A stretch of DNA of 64,000 nt, from positions 186,001 through 250,000 of the forward strand of contig CAYNHQ010000003.1 in NCBI GenBank assembly GCA_964397255.1. The letters run 5' to 3'. The notes beneath the pieces are model-generated. The model worked only from the letters and a program-made list of their open reading frames with translations. It was not told where the DNA came from and made no database searches. Positions within the stretch are counted from its first letter, which is position 1, and every line of letters starts with the position of its first letter. Both the position numbers and the translations under genes were made by a program. Shown here one piece after another: positions 27,869 through 37,354 of the stretch. Source of the stretch: CAYNHQ01 sp964397255 (GTDB taxonomy: Bacteria > Bdellovibrionota_G > JALEGL01 > DATDPG01).

Positions 27869-30800
27869 CTATCCACGAATATCCCGAACTGCTTCTCGTT
27901 CGTCTCCGACAATCCGTGGGGTCACGAAGATCAAAAGTTCGCTCCGACGGAGTTCCTTCGCATAGTTCTTAAAGAGCCAGCCGATGATCGGAATTTTTGA
28001 AATGTAAGGCAGGCTGTCTTCCGTTCCGCCCGTTCGAATGGAATACACACCCCCCAGAACTGTCGTATTACCACTTTTTACAAGGACTTCCGTATCGGCC
28101 GTTCTCTGGTCCACCAATGGATTTCCTTGAACCAACTGGGCGAAGTTCGGCTCGTTTCTTGTGGTAGAGATTTTAAGCGATACGGCCCCATCATTCGTAA
28201 CATGGGGGGTGACCGCTATAGATGTCGTAGCGCTTTCAAAGCGCACGTTCGACCCCGCATTTGCCGTCTGAGTTAAAAACGGAATTTTCGATCCCGCTTG
28301 AATCGTCGCCGACTTGTTGTCCAAAACAGTGATCTTTGGGCTGGATATAATTTTGGCGTAACCTTTGGTTTCCAAAAGTCCAAGCGCGAGATCAAGATCC
28401 AATACACCGTTAATGCTTCCTAGTTTAATCCCCACACCCGCATTGGTGCCTAAAGGAGAAGGGTAGTTCAAAGCCACCGGCAGTCCACTAAATGACGTCG
28501 TTCCTTGGCCGGCACCCAATCCCTGTAATCCGATAGAGTTGGGGAAGAAAACGCCTGTCGGATTTCCCGTTTGCGGCGTAAAATTTGCCTGGCCTCCCCA
28601 AATGACGCCGAAGGATCGAGTATAGTTGGTATTTGCCTCAACGATTCGGGCTTCAATCGAGACCTGAGGAGTTTGAGTATCGAGAATTTCAACCATCTTT
28701 TTTGCTTTTTCGAGGTTTTCCCGAATGTCTTTGATGATGAGCGTGTTGGTCCGGCTGTCGATATCCACAGATCCACGGTCGGAGAGAACACTTTGAACTT
28801 GCTTTGTCATGTCCGAAGCGGTTGCATAGCTGACCGGTTTAAACAAGACATCGAGCGGCTTCGCCGCTTGTGAGGCCTTTTCTGCCGCGGCGGCGAGCTC
28901 ACGTTCGGCACGAAGTTTTTCCGCCGGCGCAATGCGAACAATATTTCCATATTTCTCAAACCAAAGACCTCGCGTTTGAAGAATAATCGCAAAGGCTTGG
29001 TCCCAAGGAACATTCTCCAATCGCACGGTGACTTTTCCCGTCACTTCATCAGAAACAATCATGTTGAGTTTCGAAATATCGGCGATCAATCGGAAGATGC
29101 TGCGAACTTCAGCATCCTTAAAATCGAGAGAAATCTTTCGGCCCGTGAACTTACGACCTTTGTATTGTCCCGCCAAAATAGCGCCCATTTCAGAAAGGGG
29201 CTCACCCGATGCGGAGGAATCACTCATGAACCCTTCTCGCACATATCGATAGTCTTTATCTCCAGGCTTCGGCCCGGCGGGCTTGGCTTCATCACCGGAA
29301 AGGGATTTCTCCTCTGTGGCCATGAAAGACTCGGTTGGGCTGGCTTCGGGTGCAGGAGTGGCGGTCGTCGCGGCTTCTTCAGCTGGCGGCGGAGGAAGGG
29401 GCGCTGAGGAAGCTACAGGAGTTTCTGTTTGCTTCCGCGCCACCGTAGCCGGAACATCGACATCGACATAAAGACGTGTCCCCTCTTGAGTCACGGCAAA
29501 CGGCATCTTTTCATCCAGATCGATTTCGATCATGGCTACTTTTCGGCCACGATCGGCCTGCGGAGTGATTTTTGTAACCGCAGTTTGAAACTCGGATGTG
29601 TTGATCGTCCGTTTCGCCAATTTCTTATCCAGTTTGGCGTTGCTAATTTCCAAGACAATTTTTCCCGGAGAGGGCTCGAGCGTTTGGTAATCGGATGTCG
29701 CTTCGTTTAACCCAACGACCACACGCGATTTATTTTCGGCTTTGAGTTGGCGAAATCCGAGCGCATTTACTACCACGGGGTGAGATGATTTCACCACGGG
29801 CGCGGCAGCGACCTCAGGTGTGGCTTCAGGTGCAGCAGGCACAGCCTCGGGTGCGGCAGTGGGCGGCGTTACTGCCGGTGGAGTGACTTCGGGCGATCCC
29901 GCGGGGGCTTCTGCGGCCGCGACCGGAGCCTCTGGCGCAGCCGCAGGTGCTGCGGCAACCGTCAGAACGAGCGCGTTTCCGTCATGATCAATGGTGTAGG
30001 CGGGCTTGTCATCCGTAGCCATATCCATCACCACTCGAACTTTCCCAGTATTCTTGCCGAGCCGAAGCGCCTTCACCTGAGGAGTCGCCAACGCAATGTT
30101 CTTGTTTCCCGGATAACCGTTCTTGAGCCCCATAAGATCAACTACCAGTCGACGTGGACTGGCCAACACATGGTCTTCCACGTTTTTGATCGGACCATTC
30201 CCGATCAATCGAATCGTCGTGCCGCTTTCTCCCGCGGAATATTGAACGTCGGTCAGCTCCGTTGCATCTGCCTCGGGTGCGAGAGCCCCCACAGCCGCTC
30301 CCGTCGCTGCAGCCGCGCCTGCATCCGCACCGGAAGCAGGTGAGGCTCCATTATCTGCAACTGGTGGTGCGGCTTCAGCCGGGGCGGTTTCAGGCGAGGG
30401 TGTGGGTGATTCCGTAATCGAGGGTGCCGTAGCGAGATCCGGCGCACTTACCGCAGGCGACTCTGGGAGGCCGGTGTCGGACGCCGACGGAGCTGCCAAA
30501 CCTTTATTTATCTTTATCATCAGTTTCGTTCCATCGGACTCCACCTGATAGTCGAGAGGTTCGTTGAGTGAAATAACGACCCGACTGAGCGAACTGGCTG
30601 CATCGTCAAATTGACTGACCGTGATTTCATTGATTCCGCCATTTTTTACGTCGATCGGACCCTGCACCGAACCCAATTTGGTATCGGTGAGATCCACGAT
30701 GATTCGATGAGGATCGGTCAGCTTAAAGATATTGGGCGACATGGGTTTGGAACCCGTAACCACAATGTTTGTGGTGCCTCCCTGATCTGCCACCTGAATG

Positions 30801-30958
30801 GAAGAGAGTTCGTTCATTGCGGAAGGGGCTCCGGGAGCCACTGCTGTGGTATTCGCAGGAGGGGTTGGAGCGGGTCCCGGTTTGCCGGCACAGGAGAGCA
30901 TTCCCCCTACTGCCAGTATCAAACCGCAAGCTAAGAAGCGCGGTTGCCTAATCATCAT
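27869..30958 (-). CDS. pilQ: PilQ, type IV pilus secretin with three AMIN domains
   Basis: The protein has about 1029 residues from ATG 30958, which has AGGGAGAG upstream. An ATG at 30982 in an ATGA overlap with pilP is the alternative. The lipoprotein-like signal ends GGMLSC. Three AMIN peptidoglycan-binding domains are recognisable (LTDPHRIIVDLTDT, SPRRLVVDLMGL, PGKIVLEISNAKL), separated by Ala/Pro-rich linkers. An STN domain follows (LDFKDAEVRSIFRLIADIS), then a secretin N domain and the beta-barrel secretin core (IEARIVEANTNYTRSFGV through RSELLIFVTPRIV). It forms the outer-membrane pore for the pilus. It is longer than Neisseria PilQ, mostly through the linkers. Confidence 0.95.
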   Translation of the reverse strand: MMIRQPRFLACGLILAVGGMLSCAGKPGPAPTPPANTTAVAPGAPSAMNELSSIQVADQGGTTNIVVTGSKPMSPNIFKLTDPHRIIVDLTDTKLGSVQGPIDVKNGGINEITVSQFDDAASSLSRVVISLNEPLDYQVESDGTKLMIKINKGLAAPSASDTGLPESPAVSAPDLATAPSITESPTPSPETAPAEAAPPVADNGASPASGADAGAAAATGAAVGALAPEADATELTDVQYSAGESGTTIRLIGNGPIKNVEDHVLASPRRLVVDLMGLKNGYPGNKNIALATPQVKALRLGKNTGKVRVVMDMATDDKPAYTIDHDGNALVLTVAAAPAAAPEAPVAAAEAPAGSPEVTPPAVTPPTAAPEAVPAAPEATPEVAAAPVVKSSHPVVVNALGFRQLKAENKSRVVVGLNEATSDYQTLEPSPGKIVLEISNAKLDKKLAKRTINTSEFQTAVTKITPQADRGRKVAMIEIDLDEKMPFAVTQEGTRLYVDVDVPATVARKQTETPVASSAPLPPPPAEEAATTATPAPEASPTESFMATEEKSLSGDEAKPAGPKPGDKDYRYVREGFMSDSSASGEPLSEMGAILAGQYKGRKFTGRKISLDFKDAEVRSIFRLIADISKLNMIVSDEVTGKVTVRLENVPWDQAFAIILQTRGLWFEKYGNIVRIAPAEKLRAERELAAAAEKASQAAKPLDVLFKPVSYATASDMTKQVQSVLSDRGSVDIDSRTNTLIIKDIRENLEKAKKMVEILDTQTPQVSIEARIVEANTNYTRSFGVIWGGQANFTPQTGNPTGVFFPNSIGLQGLGAGQGTTSFSGLPVALNYPSPLGTNAGVGIKLGSINGVLDLDLALGLLETKGYAKIISSPKITVLDNKSATIQAGSKIPFLTQTANAGSNVRFESATTSIAVTPHVTNDGAVSLKISTTRNEPNFAQLVQGNPLVDQRTADTEVLVKSGNTTVLGGVYSIRTGGTEDSLPYISKIPIIGWLFKNYAKELRRSELLIFVTPRIVGDEREAVRDIRG

Positions 30959-30978
30959 AAAGCTCTCCCTTTTTTTCA

Positions 30979-31533
30979 TCATTCATCCTTCATCTTCAGT
31001 TTGGCCTCTTCTTCTTCTTTCGGCCGAATATCGAGCATCGATTCTCGAACTACCAGTTTACCCGTAGGATCTCGAAATTCCTCTTTCACAAAAAGTTCTC
31101 GCCGGGTAATTCGGGAAACTCTTCCCCGATTTTTCCCCATCCTCATATCCTTTCGAACAATGTAACTCTGACCATCGGGCGCATAAACAAGGGCGCGAGG
31201 GTTGGAAATCCCCCATACAATGGCCGTCAACCGAAGATTCTCAAGCTCCCATTGTTCCAACGGGGACCTGGGCAAGGAAACGTCCTGAACCAAATCGGCC
31301 TTGTATGGCTTAAAGGGATCCCTTTTCCCCACCGGATTGTACGAGTATTCATCCGTCGTTTTTGCGAAAATCGAAGGCACCTCCAGTTTTTCTGTGGACG
31401 TTGTGCCCACTGGAGAAGCTGGGGCTGCCGGGGCTGCACTCGGTCGCACCGGAGGTGCTTCTTCGCTACAACCAAATCCAAGCGCTGACAGCGCCAGAAA
31501 TGCAGAAATCACTTTCCAAAGCTGCTGCTTCAT
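30979..31533 (-). CDS. pilP: PilP, inner-membrane lipoprotein of the pilus alignment complex
   Basis: The protein has 184 residues with a lipobox at SALGFGC (Cys near residue 22). A flexible Pro/Ala/Ser-rich region follows. The conserved RDPFKPY motif is then followed by a beta-sandwich (LEQWELENLRLTAIVWG, ALVYAPDGQSYIVRKDMRMG). PilP joins PilN/PilO at the inner membrane to PilQ. It overlaps pilO by 4 bases. Confidence 0.95.
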   Translation of the reverse strand: MKQQLWKVISAFLALSALGFGCSEEAPPVRPSAAPAAPASPVGTTSTEKLEVPSIFAKTTDEYSYNPVGKRDPFKPYKADLVQDVSLPRSPLEQWELENLRLTAIVWGISNPRALVYAPDGQSYIVRKDMRMGKNRGRVSRITRRELFVKEEFRDPTGKLVVRESMLDIRPKEEEEAKLKMKDE

Positions 31534-32111
31534 TGCCCACCTCGAAACATGAAAGTGGTCGCTTTACAGTCGACACCGAGCATAACGTTAGCCGCAGATT
31601 CCGCCGCCACTTTCTGAGGTGTAAATGTGATGTCCGAAATGTTGATGATTCGACTTAGCTTGCCCACTTGGTCGATGAATTGGGCGATGTCGTGGTAACC
31701 CCCCTCCAATTTCAAAGTCATCGAAATTTCACTATAGAAATCCCGCGCCGACTGACCCCCCGGTTTAAACTCCAGGATATCGATATTGGCCTTCTTCGCC
31801 GTGATTGAAAGCTGTCTTAAGATGGAATGAATGTCGGCCTCGTTGGGAAGCAAAGCCACAGCCTGTTTGAGCTGCTCATTTAAGATATTCACTTCTTCCT
31901 GAAATTTGGGAAGGTTTGCCGCGATGGCCTGGTTTTCCACCAATTTCACGTTTTGATCTGCCGATTGTTTCCGAAGTGTCGCCAGTTGTTCCTTCTTTGG
32001 AACGAGGACCACCTGGTATTCCACACCAATGATGATAACCACCAGAACCGCTAAAACGATGAGTTTGACGGAGAGGGGTTGTTTCGCAAACTGATTAATG
32101 AGTTCGTTCAT
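31530..32111 (-). CDS. pilO: PilO, pilus alignment subcomplex protein
   Basis: The protein has 193 residues from ATG 32111, which overlaps the pilN stop as TAATG and has GGGGAAGG upstream. A single membrane helix (LIVLAVLVVIIIGVEYQVVL) is followed by a coiled coil (about 45-90) and a ferredoxin-like domain (DILEFKPGGQSARDFYSEI, GGYHDIAQFIDQVGKLSRII). PilO pairs with PilN in the periplasm to link PilM to PilP and PilQ. Confidence 0.94.
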   Translation of the reverse strand: MNELINQFAKQPLSVKLIVLAVLVVIIIGVEYQVVLVPKKEQLATLRKQSADQNVKLVENQAIAANLPKFQEEVNILNEQLKQAVALLPNEADIHSILRQLSITAKKANIDILEFKPGGQSARDFYSEISMTLKLEGGYHDIAQFIDQVGKLSRIINISDITFTPQKVAAESAANVMLGVDCKATTFMFRGGQ

Positions 32112-32668
32112 TACACCTTCCCCGATGGGACGTAATTCACCCGACAATTAATGCTGAACTTCTGTTTTTTCTGATTCTCCTCGAGTACCTGTTGCACCTG
32201 AATCAGCTGCACGTCATAGAAATACTTGGAACCCCGCAGATTATCGATAAAATCAGCCACTGTCGGTCCATCAGCGGCAACTCCCTCGAGTGACAGTTGT
32301 TTGTCCGCCTCACGATACGTCGTGATGTAAATCTTGCGAGGGACCACGTACGTAAACTCTTCCATCAACTTGACGGGACCGGAACGCTTCGCGTTGAGAT
32401 CTTTGATCGTATCGATTTTTCGATTGAGATCCGCCTTTTTCTTCTTGAAGTCGTCCACCTTAGCAATAACGGCCTGGAGTTGGCTGATCTTTAATTCCAA
32501 ATCTTTGATTGTGGCCTGTTCCGCTTCAATTTTTTGATCCTCGATATGGTTCTTAAACATGCATCCCACCACCGCGAGAGCGATCACGATCACCCCTACA
32601 ATGAGCTGCAGGACAACGGTTTCTTTTTTGCGCGCGACTTTTGTCGGAAGCAGGTTAATGCGGACCAT
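32111..32668 (-). CDS. pilN: PilN, pilus alignment subcomplex protein
   Basis: The protein has 185 residues. The N-terminus MVRINLLP is the diagnostic cytoplasmic motif that binds PilM. A membrane helix (about 22-43), a coiled coil (45-95) and a small alpha/beta domain (YVVPRKIYITTYREADKQLS) follow. It overlaps the pilM stop as TGATG and the pilO start as TAATG. Confidence 0.95.
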   Translation of the reverse strand: MVRINLLPTKVARKKETVVLQLIVGVIVIALAVVGCMFKNHIEDQKIEAEQATIKDLELKISQLQAVIAKVDDFKKKKADLNRKIDTIKDLNAKRSGPVKLMEEFTYVVPRKIYITTYREADKQLSLEGVAADGPTVADFIDNLRGSKYFYDVQLIQVQQVLEENQKKQKFSINCRVNYVPSGKV

Positions 32669-33744
32669 CAGTCGCCCACCTTTCGTAACGCAAGACCCAC
32701 CGCAACGGCCGCCACCGGAGCCACTTCATTGATGTGAGCGAGATTAAAATCCTTCTCGTTCATCTTGATCGACCGAAACGGATTCGCAATTTCCACCGGT
32801 ACCCCGATTTTGCTCTCCAGCACACTCGGTAGTCCCGGAATCTTGGCGCTCCCGCCTGTCAAATACACTTTCGCAATCTTGTCATCTGTCGATGTCGCGG
32901 AAAAAAAGTCGAGAGAACGCTGAATCTCCGTCGCCATCGTTTCGCAGATGGACCGGATGATGCTCCCTACTTCTTGAGGTATGACCGCTTCAGTAGTCTC
33001 CGAAGGGCCACCTGCCTCGCCACCCAATTTGAGAGATTCCGCTTCTTCGCGACTCACGTTGAGCTGTTTTTGAATCTCTTCCGTGAGCTGGTTTCCCCCC
33101 ATGGAAACATCTCGCGTAAATGTTGAGATTCCATTTCGTAAGATATTGATATTAATAATGCTTGCCCCGACATCGGCGAGCACGATCGTTTCCCCCTGGG
33201 AAGCTCCGTAATTGGCCTCAAACATATTCTCCACGGCAAATGCATCGACATCCATCACCATGGGAACTAGACCCGCCTCGGTAACAACCGACGTGTAGTC
33301 ATTGATCATGTCCTTCTTTGCTGCCACCAGCAGGACTTCCATTTGGCCGACATCTTGGGCATCGCTACCCAAGATTTGCCAGCCGAGATTCACATCGGTG
33401 ATATCAAACGGAATGTACTGTTCGGCCTCCCATTGAATGGATTCCTCCAACTCTTCCTGAGTCTGCTCGGGGACTTTGATTTTTTTCACGATCACCGAGT
33501 GGCCGCAAATGGACGTCGCGACATTCTTGGTCTTGAACTTTCCCTGAGAAAGCAATTCAGTAATGGCTTCCACGACAGCCGGCGCATTCATGATCGCGCC
33601 ATCCACGATGGCTTCCGCCGGCAACGGGACCATTCGGAACTGGACCAGCTGAAGCCCTTGTTTCGTCTCCTTGAGCTCCACCGCTTTGATTGAAGAGGAG
33701 CCAATATCCAGGCCCATGAGGTTTTTGACTCGGCCGAACATCAT
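32668..33744 (-). CDS. pilM: PilM, actin-like cytoplasmic pilus assembly ATPase
   Basis: The protein has 358 residues from ATG 33744, which overlaps the stop of the small XRE gene as ATGA. The longer open frame only reads that gene out of frame. Actin-fold motifs are present: GLDIGSSSIKAVEL (phosphate 1), LADVGASIININ (phosphate 2) and VYLTGGSAKIPGLPSVL (adenosine). PilM binds ATP and the PilN N-terminus on the inner face of the membrane. Confidence 0.95.
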   Translation of the reverse strand: MMFGRVKNLMGLDIGSSSIKAVELKETKQGLQLVQFRMVPLPAEAIVDGAIMNAPAVVEAITELLSQGKFKTKNVATSICGHSVIVKKIKVPEQTQEELEESIQWEAEQYIPFDITDVNLGWQILGSDAQDVGQMEVLLVAAKKDMINDYTSVVTEAGLVPMVMDVDAFAVENMFEANYGASQGETIVLADVGASIININILRNGISTFTRDVSMGGNQLTEEIQKQLNVSREEAESLKLGGEAGGPSETTEAVIPQEVGSIIRSICETMATEIQRSLDFFSATSTDDKIAKVYLTGGSAKIPGLPSVLESKIGVPVEIANPFRSIKMNEKDFNLAHINEVAPVAAVAVGLALRKVGD

Positions 33745-33947
33745 GATACCCCAAACACTCTCTGCCGATCGCGGAGACCCAGGCCCAGCGCTTTGATAAT
33801 TTTCCGCTTCGTAGCCATTCGGCAAGCCATGCCTTCTTCCACTCGATTGACCGTCAGGACAGAAAGCCCCGCCGCTCGAGCCAATTCGGCCCTGCTCATC
33901 AGCTGCTGCTCACGAATTTTCCGAACGTTGTTCGATCCCTTTTTCAT
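33741..33947 (-). CDS. Small XRE-family HTH protein heading the pil operon
   Basis: The protein has 68 residues and consists almost entirely of a helix-turn-helix (VRKIREQQLMSRAELARAAG, then LSVLTVNRVEEGM). The ATG has a good ribosome site (AAAGGAT). Its TGA overlaps the pilM ATG, so PilM translation is coupled to it. It is probably a local regulator of the pilMNOPQ transcript, possibly autoregulating from the AT-rich region upstream. Direct DNA binding is inferred. Confidence 0.85.
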   Translation of the reverse strand: MKKGSNNVRKIREQQLMSRAELARAAGLSVLTVNRVEEGMACRMATKRKIIKALGLGLRDRQRVFGVS

Positions 33948-34279
33948 CGTATCCTTTTCCCACGAAACGCCCTCGCCACTCTTTTCATGACTCGAAAGAT
34001 TTGGTTTGGGAAAGTACTGTAGAAAACAGTGAAGAATGTCCTTTAAAAGTAATCGAAGCTGTACTTCAAAGTCAAGAAGGTTACCTAAAATTATGCCTCA
34101 ATTAATATAAAGTTATACGTAATTATAGTTACTCTTTAATAAAATACTTGAAGTCGCAAAAATGCGTTGCGTTACGAAAATCCAGCTCAATCTTGAGTAC
34201 CTAGGACCGCTCCCTCGGACTACTCAAAAAGAAGTTTCTTGACCGGAACATGCCGCTTGTCCCATCATGAATTACTCAC
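33948..34279. other. Intergenic region between the divergent pil operon and a HAMP-protein gene
   Basis: No coding sequence is supported in these 332 bases. The middle (about 34080-34160) is markedly AT-rich compared with its surroundings. Besides a candidate promoter for the minus strand (34047-34075), there is an imperfect inverted repeat with TTGAGTA/TACTCAA arms (34193-34199 and 34221-34227). It has no T tract, so it is not a typical terminator and could be an operator or RNA element. Confidence 0.5.
34047..34075 (-). promoter_or_regulatory. Candidate sigma70 promoter for the pil operon
   Basis: On the minus strand TTGACT (34075-34070) and TTACTT (34052-34047) are separated by 17 bases. 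The -35 is good and the -10 poor. Transcripts would have a leader of about 90 bases before the XRE gene. GAAG/CTTC arms lie within the spacer and could contact a regulator. Confidence 0.35.
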
Positions 34280-34891
34280 ATGGGTACGGCCACAGGCGAA
34301 CCGGAAAACCCAGAAAATTGGGGAATTTTGGAGAGGATTAAGAGGCGACGGCTTCGGAATTACCTCTTCCTCGACAAGAAGCTTCAATTCAATATCGCGA
34401 TTCTTTTGGCCGTCATCGGCGGGGTTAACGCTTTTTACTTTAGCCTCCTTTTCTACTTCTATTCGCAGGAGTCCCTATTTCGAGTTGCGCAGTGGATTCC
34501 GGATTACGTGTTGGAACAAGTGCTCAATGAGCAGTTTTCGCTATGGAGCCGCACGATTGTTTTTGTCATCTTCTTTGAAATCACGGCTGTGATTCTTCTC
34601 GGGCTCTTCTTCAGCCATCGTATCGCCGGACCTCTTTATGCGATGTCACAAAAATTGAAGGATGTGGCCAAAGGCCGGCTTCCTCCGGCCATTCGACTTC
34701 GTAAGAACGACCTTCTCACGGATTTCGCCGAAACAATGAACGAGGCTTTTTCCAAGATGGCCGAACAACGATCGGAATTGGAAGCCGCTTTGTCCGATGC
34801 CAATTCTGGAAATTTGGAAGGTGTGAAAAGCCGACTTCGAAAACTTACGACCGAAACAACGGAATCCGAAGCCCCGTCCAACGCTGCGTAG
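34280..34891 (+). CDS. Two-helix membrane protein with HAMP domain
   Basis: The protein has 203 residues. A basic N-terminal region (RIKRRRLRNYLFLDKKLQ) precedes TM1 (about 38-60). A short extracytoplasmic loop follows (SQESLFRVAQWIPDYVLEQV), then TM2 (about 90-113) and a HAMP-like segment (HRIAGPLYAMSQKLKDVAKG). A helical tail ends in an acidic, Ala/Thr-rich stretch. It lacks any kinase, GGDEF or methyl-accepting domain, so it may be a stand-alone relay or partner of another receptor. It diverges from the pil operon. No strong ribosome site was seen. Confidence 0.75.
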   Translation: MGTATGEPENPENWGILERIKRRRLRNYLFLDKKLQFNIAILLAVIGGVNAFYFSLLFYFYSQESLFRVAQWIPDYVLEQVLNEQFSLWSRTIVFVIFFEITAVILLGLFFSHRIAGPLYAMSQKLKDVAKGRLPPAIRLRKNDLLTDFAETMNEAFSKMAEQRSELEAALSDANSGNLEGVKSRLRKLTTETTESEAPSNAA

Positions 34892-34946
34892 TCACGAGTC
34901 TACTTTGAGCTATAGCAATCGAATCCCCTGGGATCGACGGAGCATC

Positions 34947-35444
34947 TCATTCTAAACGCTCAAGAATTTTGCAAGGTTCAGAAGTTCCCGCAATCTGATA
35001 AATGGCCGGCTGCTGATTGGACCAATCATAAGAAAGGGACTTGAAATCTGTCGAGGGGCTCCAGGAGTAGGTTGTCAAATAGCCGCCCTTTGCCTTTTCC
35101 ATTCTCTCCTTAATCGCGGCAAGTTTTTGAAGGCCTTTCCGATCATTGCTGGAAATAAAGCAAAAAGAATAAATAGATCTCTCTCTATCGATGGCCCTCA
35201 CTTCCACATACCCGTCGCCCGAAAGGTTAAAATCCAGAAAAACTGGTTTCCGATACGTTTCAACGGAACCGCGGGGGTTATCTACAAAATGTGGAACCTT
35301 AAATCCTTCCGACTTAGCTTCGTTCACCGTTCGAACATAATAATTTTCTGGAGAAATGTTCCTGAATTCTGCGACAGCAGCACGATAGCCAAGAGCTACT
35401 ATCCCCAAAACCGTCAGCGCGAAAAGGCCATGTTTCTGTTTCAT
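34947..35444 (-). CDS. Secreted protein of unknown function
   Basis: The protein has 165 residues from ATG 35444. That start is preceded by AGGAGATGAC and begins a signal peptide (GLFALTVLGIVALGYRAAVA). The mature part is beta-rich (FLDFNLSGDGYVEVRAIDRE) with two cysteines (SFCFIS and EPCKIL), probably joined. A proximal acidic/aromatic NYYVR segment precedes it. I do not recognise a family. It may be a minor pilin-like or envelope protein, but no prepilin cleavage motif is visible. Confidence 0.65.
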   Translation of the reverse strand: MKQKHGLFALTVLGIVALGYRAAVAEFRNISPENYYVRTVNEAKSEGFKVPHFVDNPRGSVETYRKPVFLDFNLSGDGYVEVRAIDRERSIYSFCFISSNDRKGLQKLAAIKERMEKAKGGYLTTYSWSPSTDFKSLSYDWSNQQPAIYQIAGTSEPCKILERLE

Positions 35445-35564
35445 GTCATCTCCTATTTTTCTGACGCGCGGCATATAGCCACCAGAAATCAGCCCTGTCA
35501 AGGGAGTCGAAAAATAGAGTCCCCCTCCACATACGTGATATTTTGTATTCAAATAATTATTAAG

Positions 35565-37337
35565 CTACGGCAGCAGTGCGAGGATTTGTGATTTCTTCGC
35601 CAAATATCCTGCGGCCGCAAGCATGAGTTTTTGCGTGGATTCCACGGCTGGAGACTGACTTAACTCCAAGACCACGGGCAGCATTCGCTCCTGGGGAATC
35701 ATTTGCCAAAGCGTAAATTGAATACCGAAATGAAGGGCCATTCTCATTTGCGGATCGGCGGCGGCCCATGAAATCACCGATCCATCTGAAGTTCGAAACC
35801 CGGTGACTTGGTCGCCTTTGCTCTCAATACCCATCATTCGTTTACCGGTCATGGTCGCTAAATTTGCTGAGATTGCCGATGAAGCCTGACGAAGAATTTC
35901 TCCCGTCGGCCGGTCGAGAAGTTCCGAGGCATGAATAAATAGACGTTGAATTTCATCATCGTCTGATGTGAGCTCGCTCACTTGCACATGATGTTCTACC
36001 GAACCATGGGCCACCGTTGCCTCTAGATCTCGGATTTCGCGATCGAGGGAAACTGGATCCACCGAGGCATTGGGTATGCCTCGCAATTCTTCTTCCACTT
36101 TCTTTTGCTTTTCACGAATCTCTTGGTGCTCTTTCCGTAACTCTTCCGCCGGAATCCGTTTTTCAACAGTAGCAAACTCTTCTTCGGCTTTTTTTAATTC
36201 TCCCTTCAATTCTTCCCAGCGCGAAAGCATCTCTTCAATTTCTTTTGTGTCCTGGACATTCACCGAGTCACAGAATTTCTTCACCATCCCCGACTCGATG
36301 TCGAATCGCTTTTCAACTCCCGCTTTTTCGGCATCGATGCCTCGCAAATTCTTGCGCAACATACCGGCGCGCTCTTCTCGCTTCAGCCCCTGAAAGATTC
36401 CCCAGATAAAAACCCCAAGCCCTACGCCCGCTCCCCCTAAAAGCAGTGCGAGAAGCTTGCGATAGAAGGAAGCCAATATGAAGCTAACCAGAGCCACTCC
36501 GATTCCGATGAATGCCGGGACTTCCTGCCAAAAAGGGCGCATGGGCATTAAAGTCAATTCGGCATCCCAGTCCTTTGCCTTTTCTTCCAACGCTTGCAGA
36601 TCAGCCGCCTTTTTGTCCGCCAGGCCGGGGTAATTTTTTAAACGCTTGAGAATTTGAGGAGTCACAAGCCCGTGCGTATCGAATACGCGAAGGGGTTCAT
36701 ATTCCGCCTTAACTTGCTCCAAACGGTTTCGAGGTTCATCCAGCTGGCGAAGTTGATCTTCAATTTCGAATTGCCGGTTTTGAAGCGCATCATTTTCGCT
36801 CTCCAGTTTTCGAACGGTTTCGATTGAAGCGCGCTCTCGCTTCAAAATTTCAAGCCGCGCGCCGGGATCAAATTCATTCATTGAAATGGGAGCGGCTTCG
36901 ACAATGCTTCCCTTTTCCTGCTGGACCTTTCCCGGCCGAGCAATGAGAAATGAGCTATACACTCGACGCGAGGGAAGTTTCGCAGCACGGGTCAGGGTGG
37001 TCGTAATGAATCGTGAATCCGTCGAAAGATCACGAAATTGATTCTTAGACCCCGGTTGCAGCTGGGAAAAGCGGATGGTTTTTCCTGAATAGTCGCGGAT
37101 CAGGCGGTACACCACTCCTCCCGCATTAAAGGTCATCCCCGCCATTTTCGCGCGACCGGGACCCAATGGAGAACCCGAATCAGAATTTGGATAAAGGAGA
37201 CTTTCAATAAGGGCGGAAATCGTCTCGAGGCGAACTGTTCCCTTTTGCTTCCAAGCGTTGAGGCCCGCTTCAAAAGGATATTTCAAAACGCCATTCGTTC
37301 CGGGAATGCCTTCTACAACCACTTCGACAAGATGCAC
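35565..37337 (-). CDS. Membrane-anchored coiled-coil protein resembling a degenerate SMC/YhaN
   Basis: The protein has 590 residues and a GTG start. The N-terminal part (about 1-140) resembles the ABC head of YhaN/RecN-like proteins (VEVVVEGIPGTNGV, ISALIESLLYP), but the Walker A loop lacks GKS. Coiled coil spans about 165-235. A membrane hairpin follows (FIGIGVALVSFILASF and LLALLLGGAGVGLGVFIWGI, around 278-320). A second coiled coil covers about 335-440. The C-terminal part resembles the other half of an SMC head (DPQMRMALHFGIQFTLWQM, MLPVVLELSQSP) without a clear Walker B. It probably does not hydrolyse ATP. It lies downstream of rplS on the same strand. Confidence 0.7.
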   Translation of the reverse strand: MHLVEVVVEGIPGTNGVLKYPFEAGLNAWKQKGTVRLETISALIESLLYPNSDSGSPLGPGRAKMAGMTFNAGGVVYRLIRDYSGKTIRFSQLQPGSKNQFRDLSTDSRFITTTLTRAAKLPSRRVYSSFLIARPGKVQQEKGSIVEAAPISMNEFDPGARLEILKRERASIETVRKLESENDALQNRQFEIEDQLRQLDEPRNRLEQVKAEYEPLRVFDTHGLVTPQILKRLKNYPGLADKKAADLQALEEKAKDWDAELTLMPMRPFWQEVPAFIGIGVALVSFILASFYRKLLALLLGGAGVGLGVFIWGIFQGLKREERAGMLRKNLRGIDAEKAGVEKRFDIESGMVKKFCDSVNVQDTKEIEEMLSRWEELKGELKKAEEEFATVEKRIPAEELRKEHQEIREKQKKVEEELRGIPNASVDPVSLDREIRDLEATVAHGSVEHHVQVSELTSDDDEIQRLFIHASELLDRPTGEILRQASSAISANLATMTGKRMMGIESKGDQVTGFRTSDGSVISWAAADPQMRMALHFGIQFTLWQMIPQERMLPVVLELSQSPAVESTQKLMLAAAGYLAKKSQILALLP

Positions 37338-37354
37338 GCTCTAATCCAGCATGA

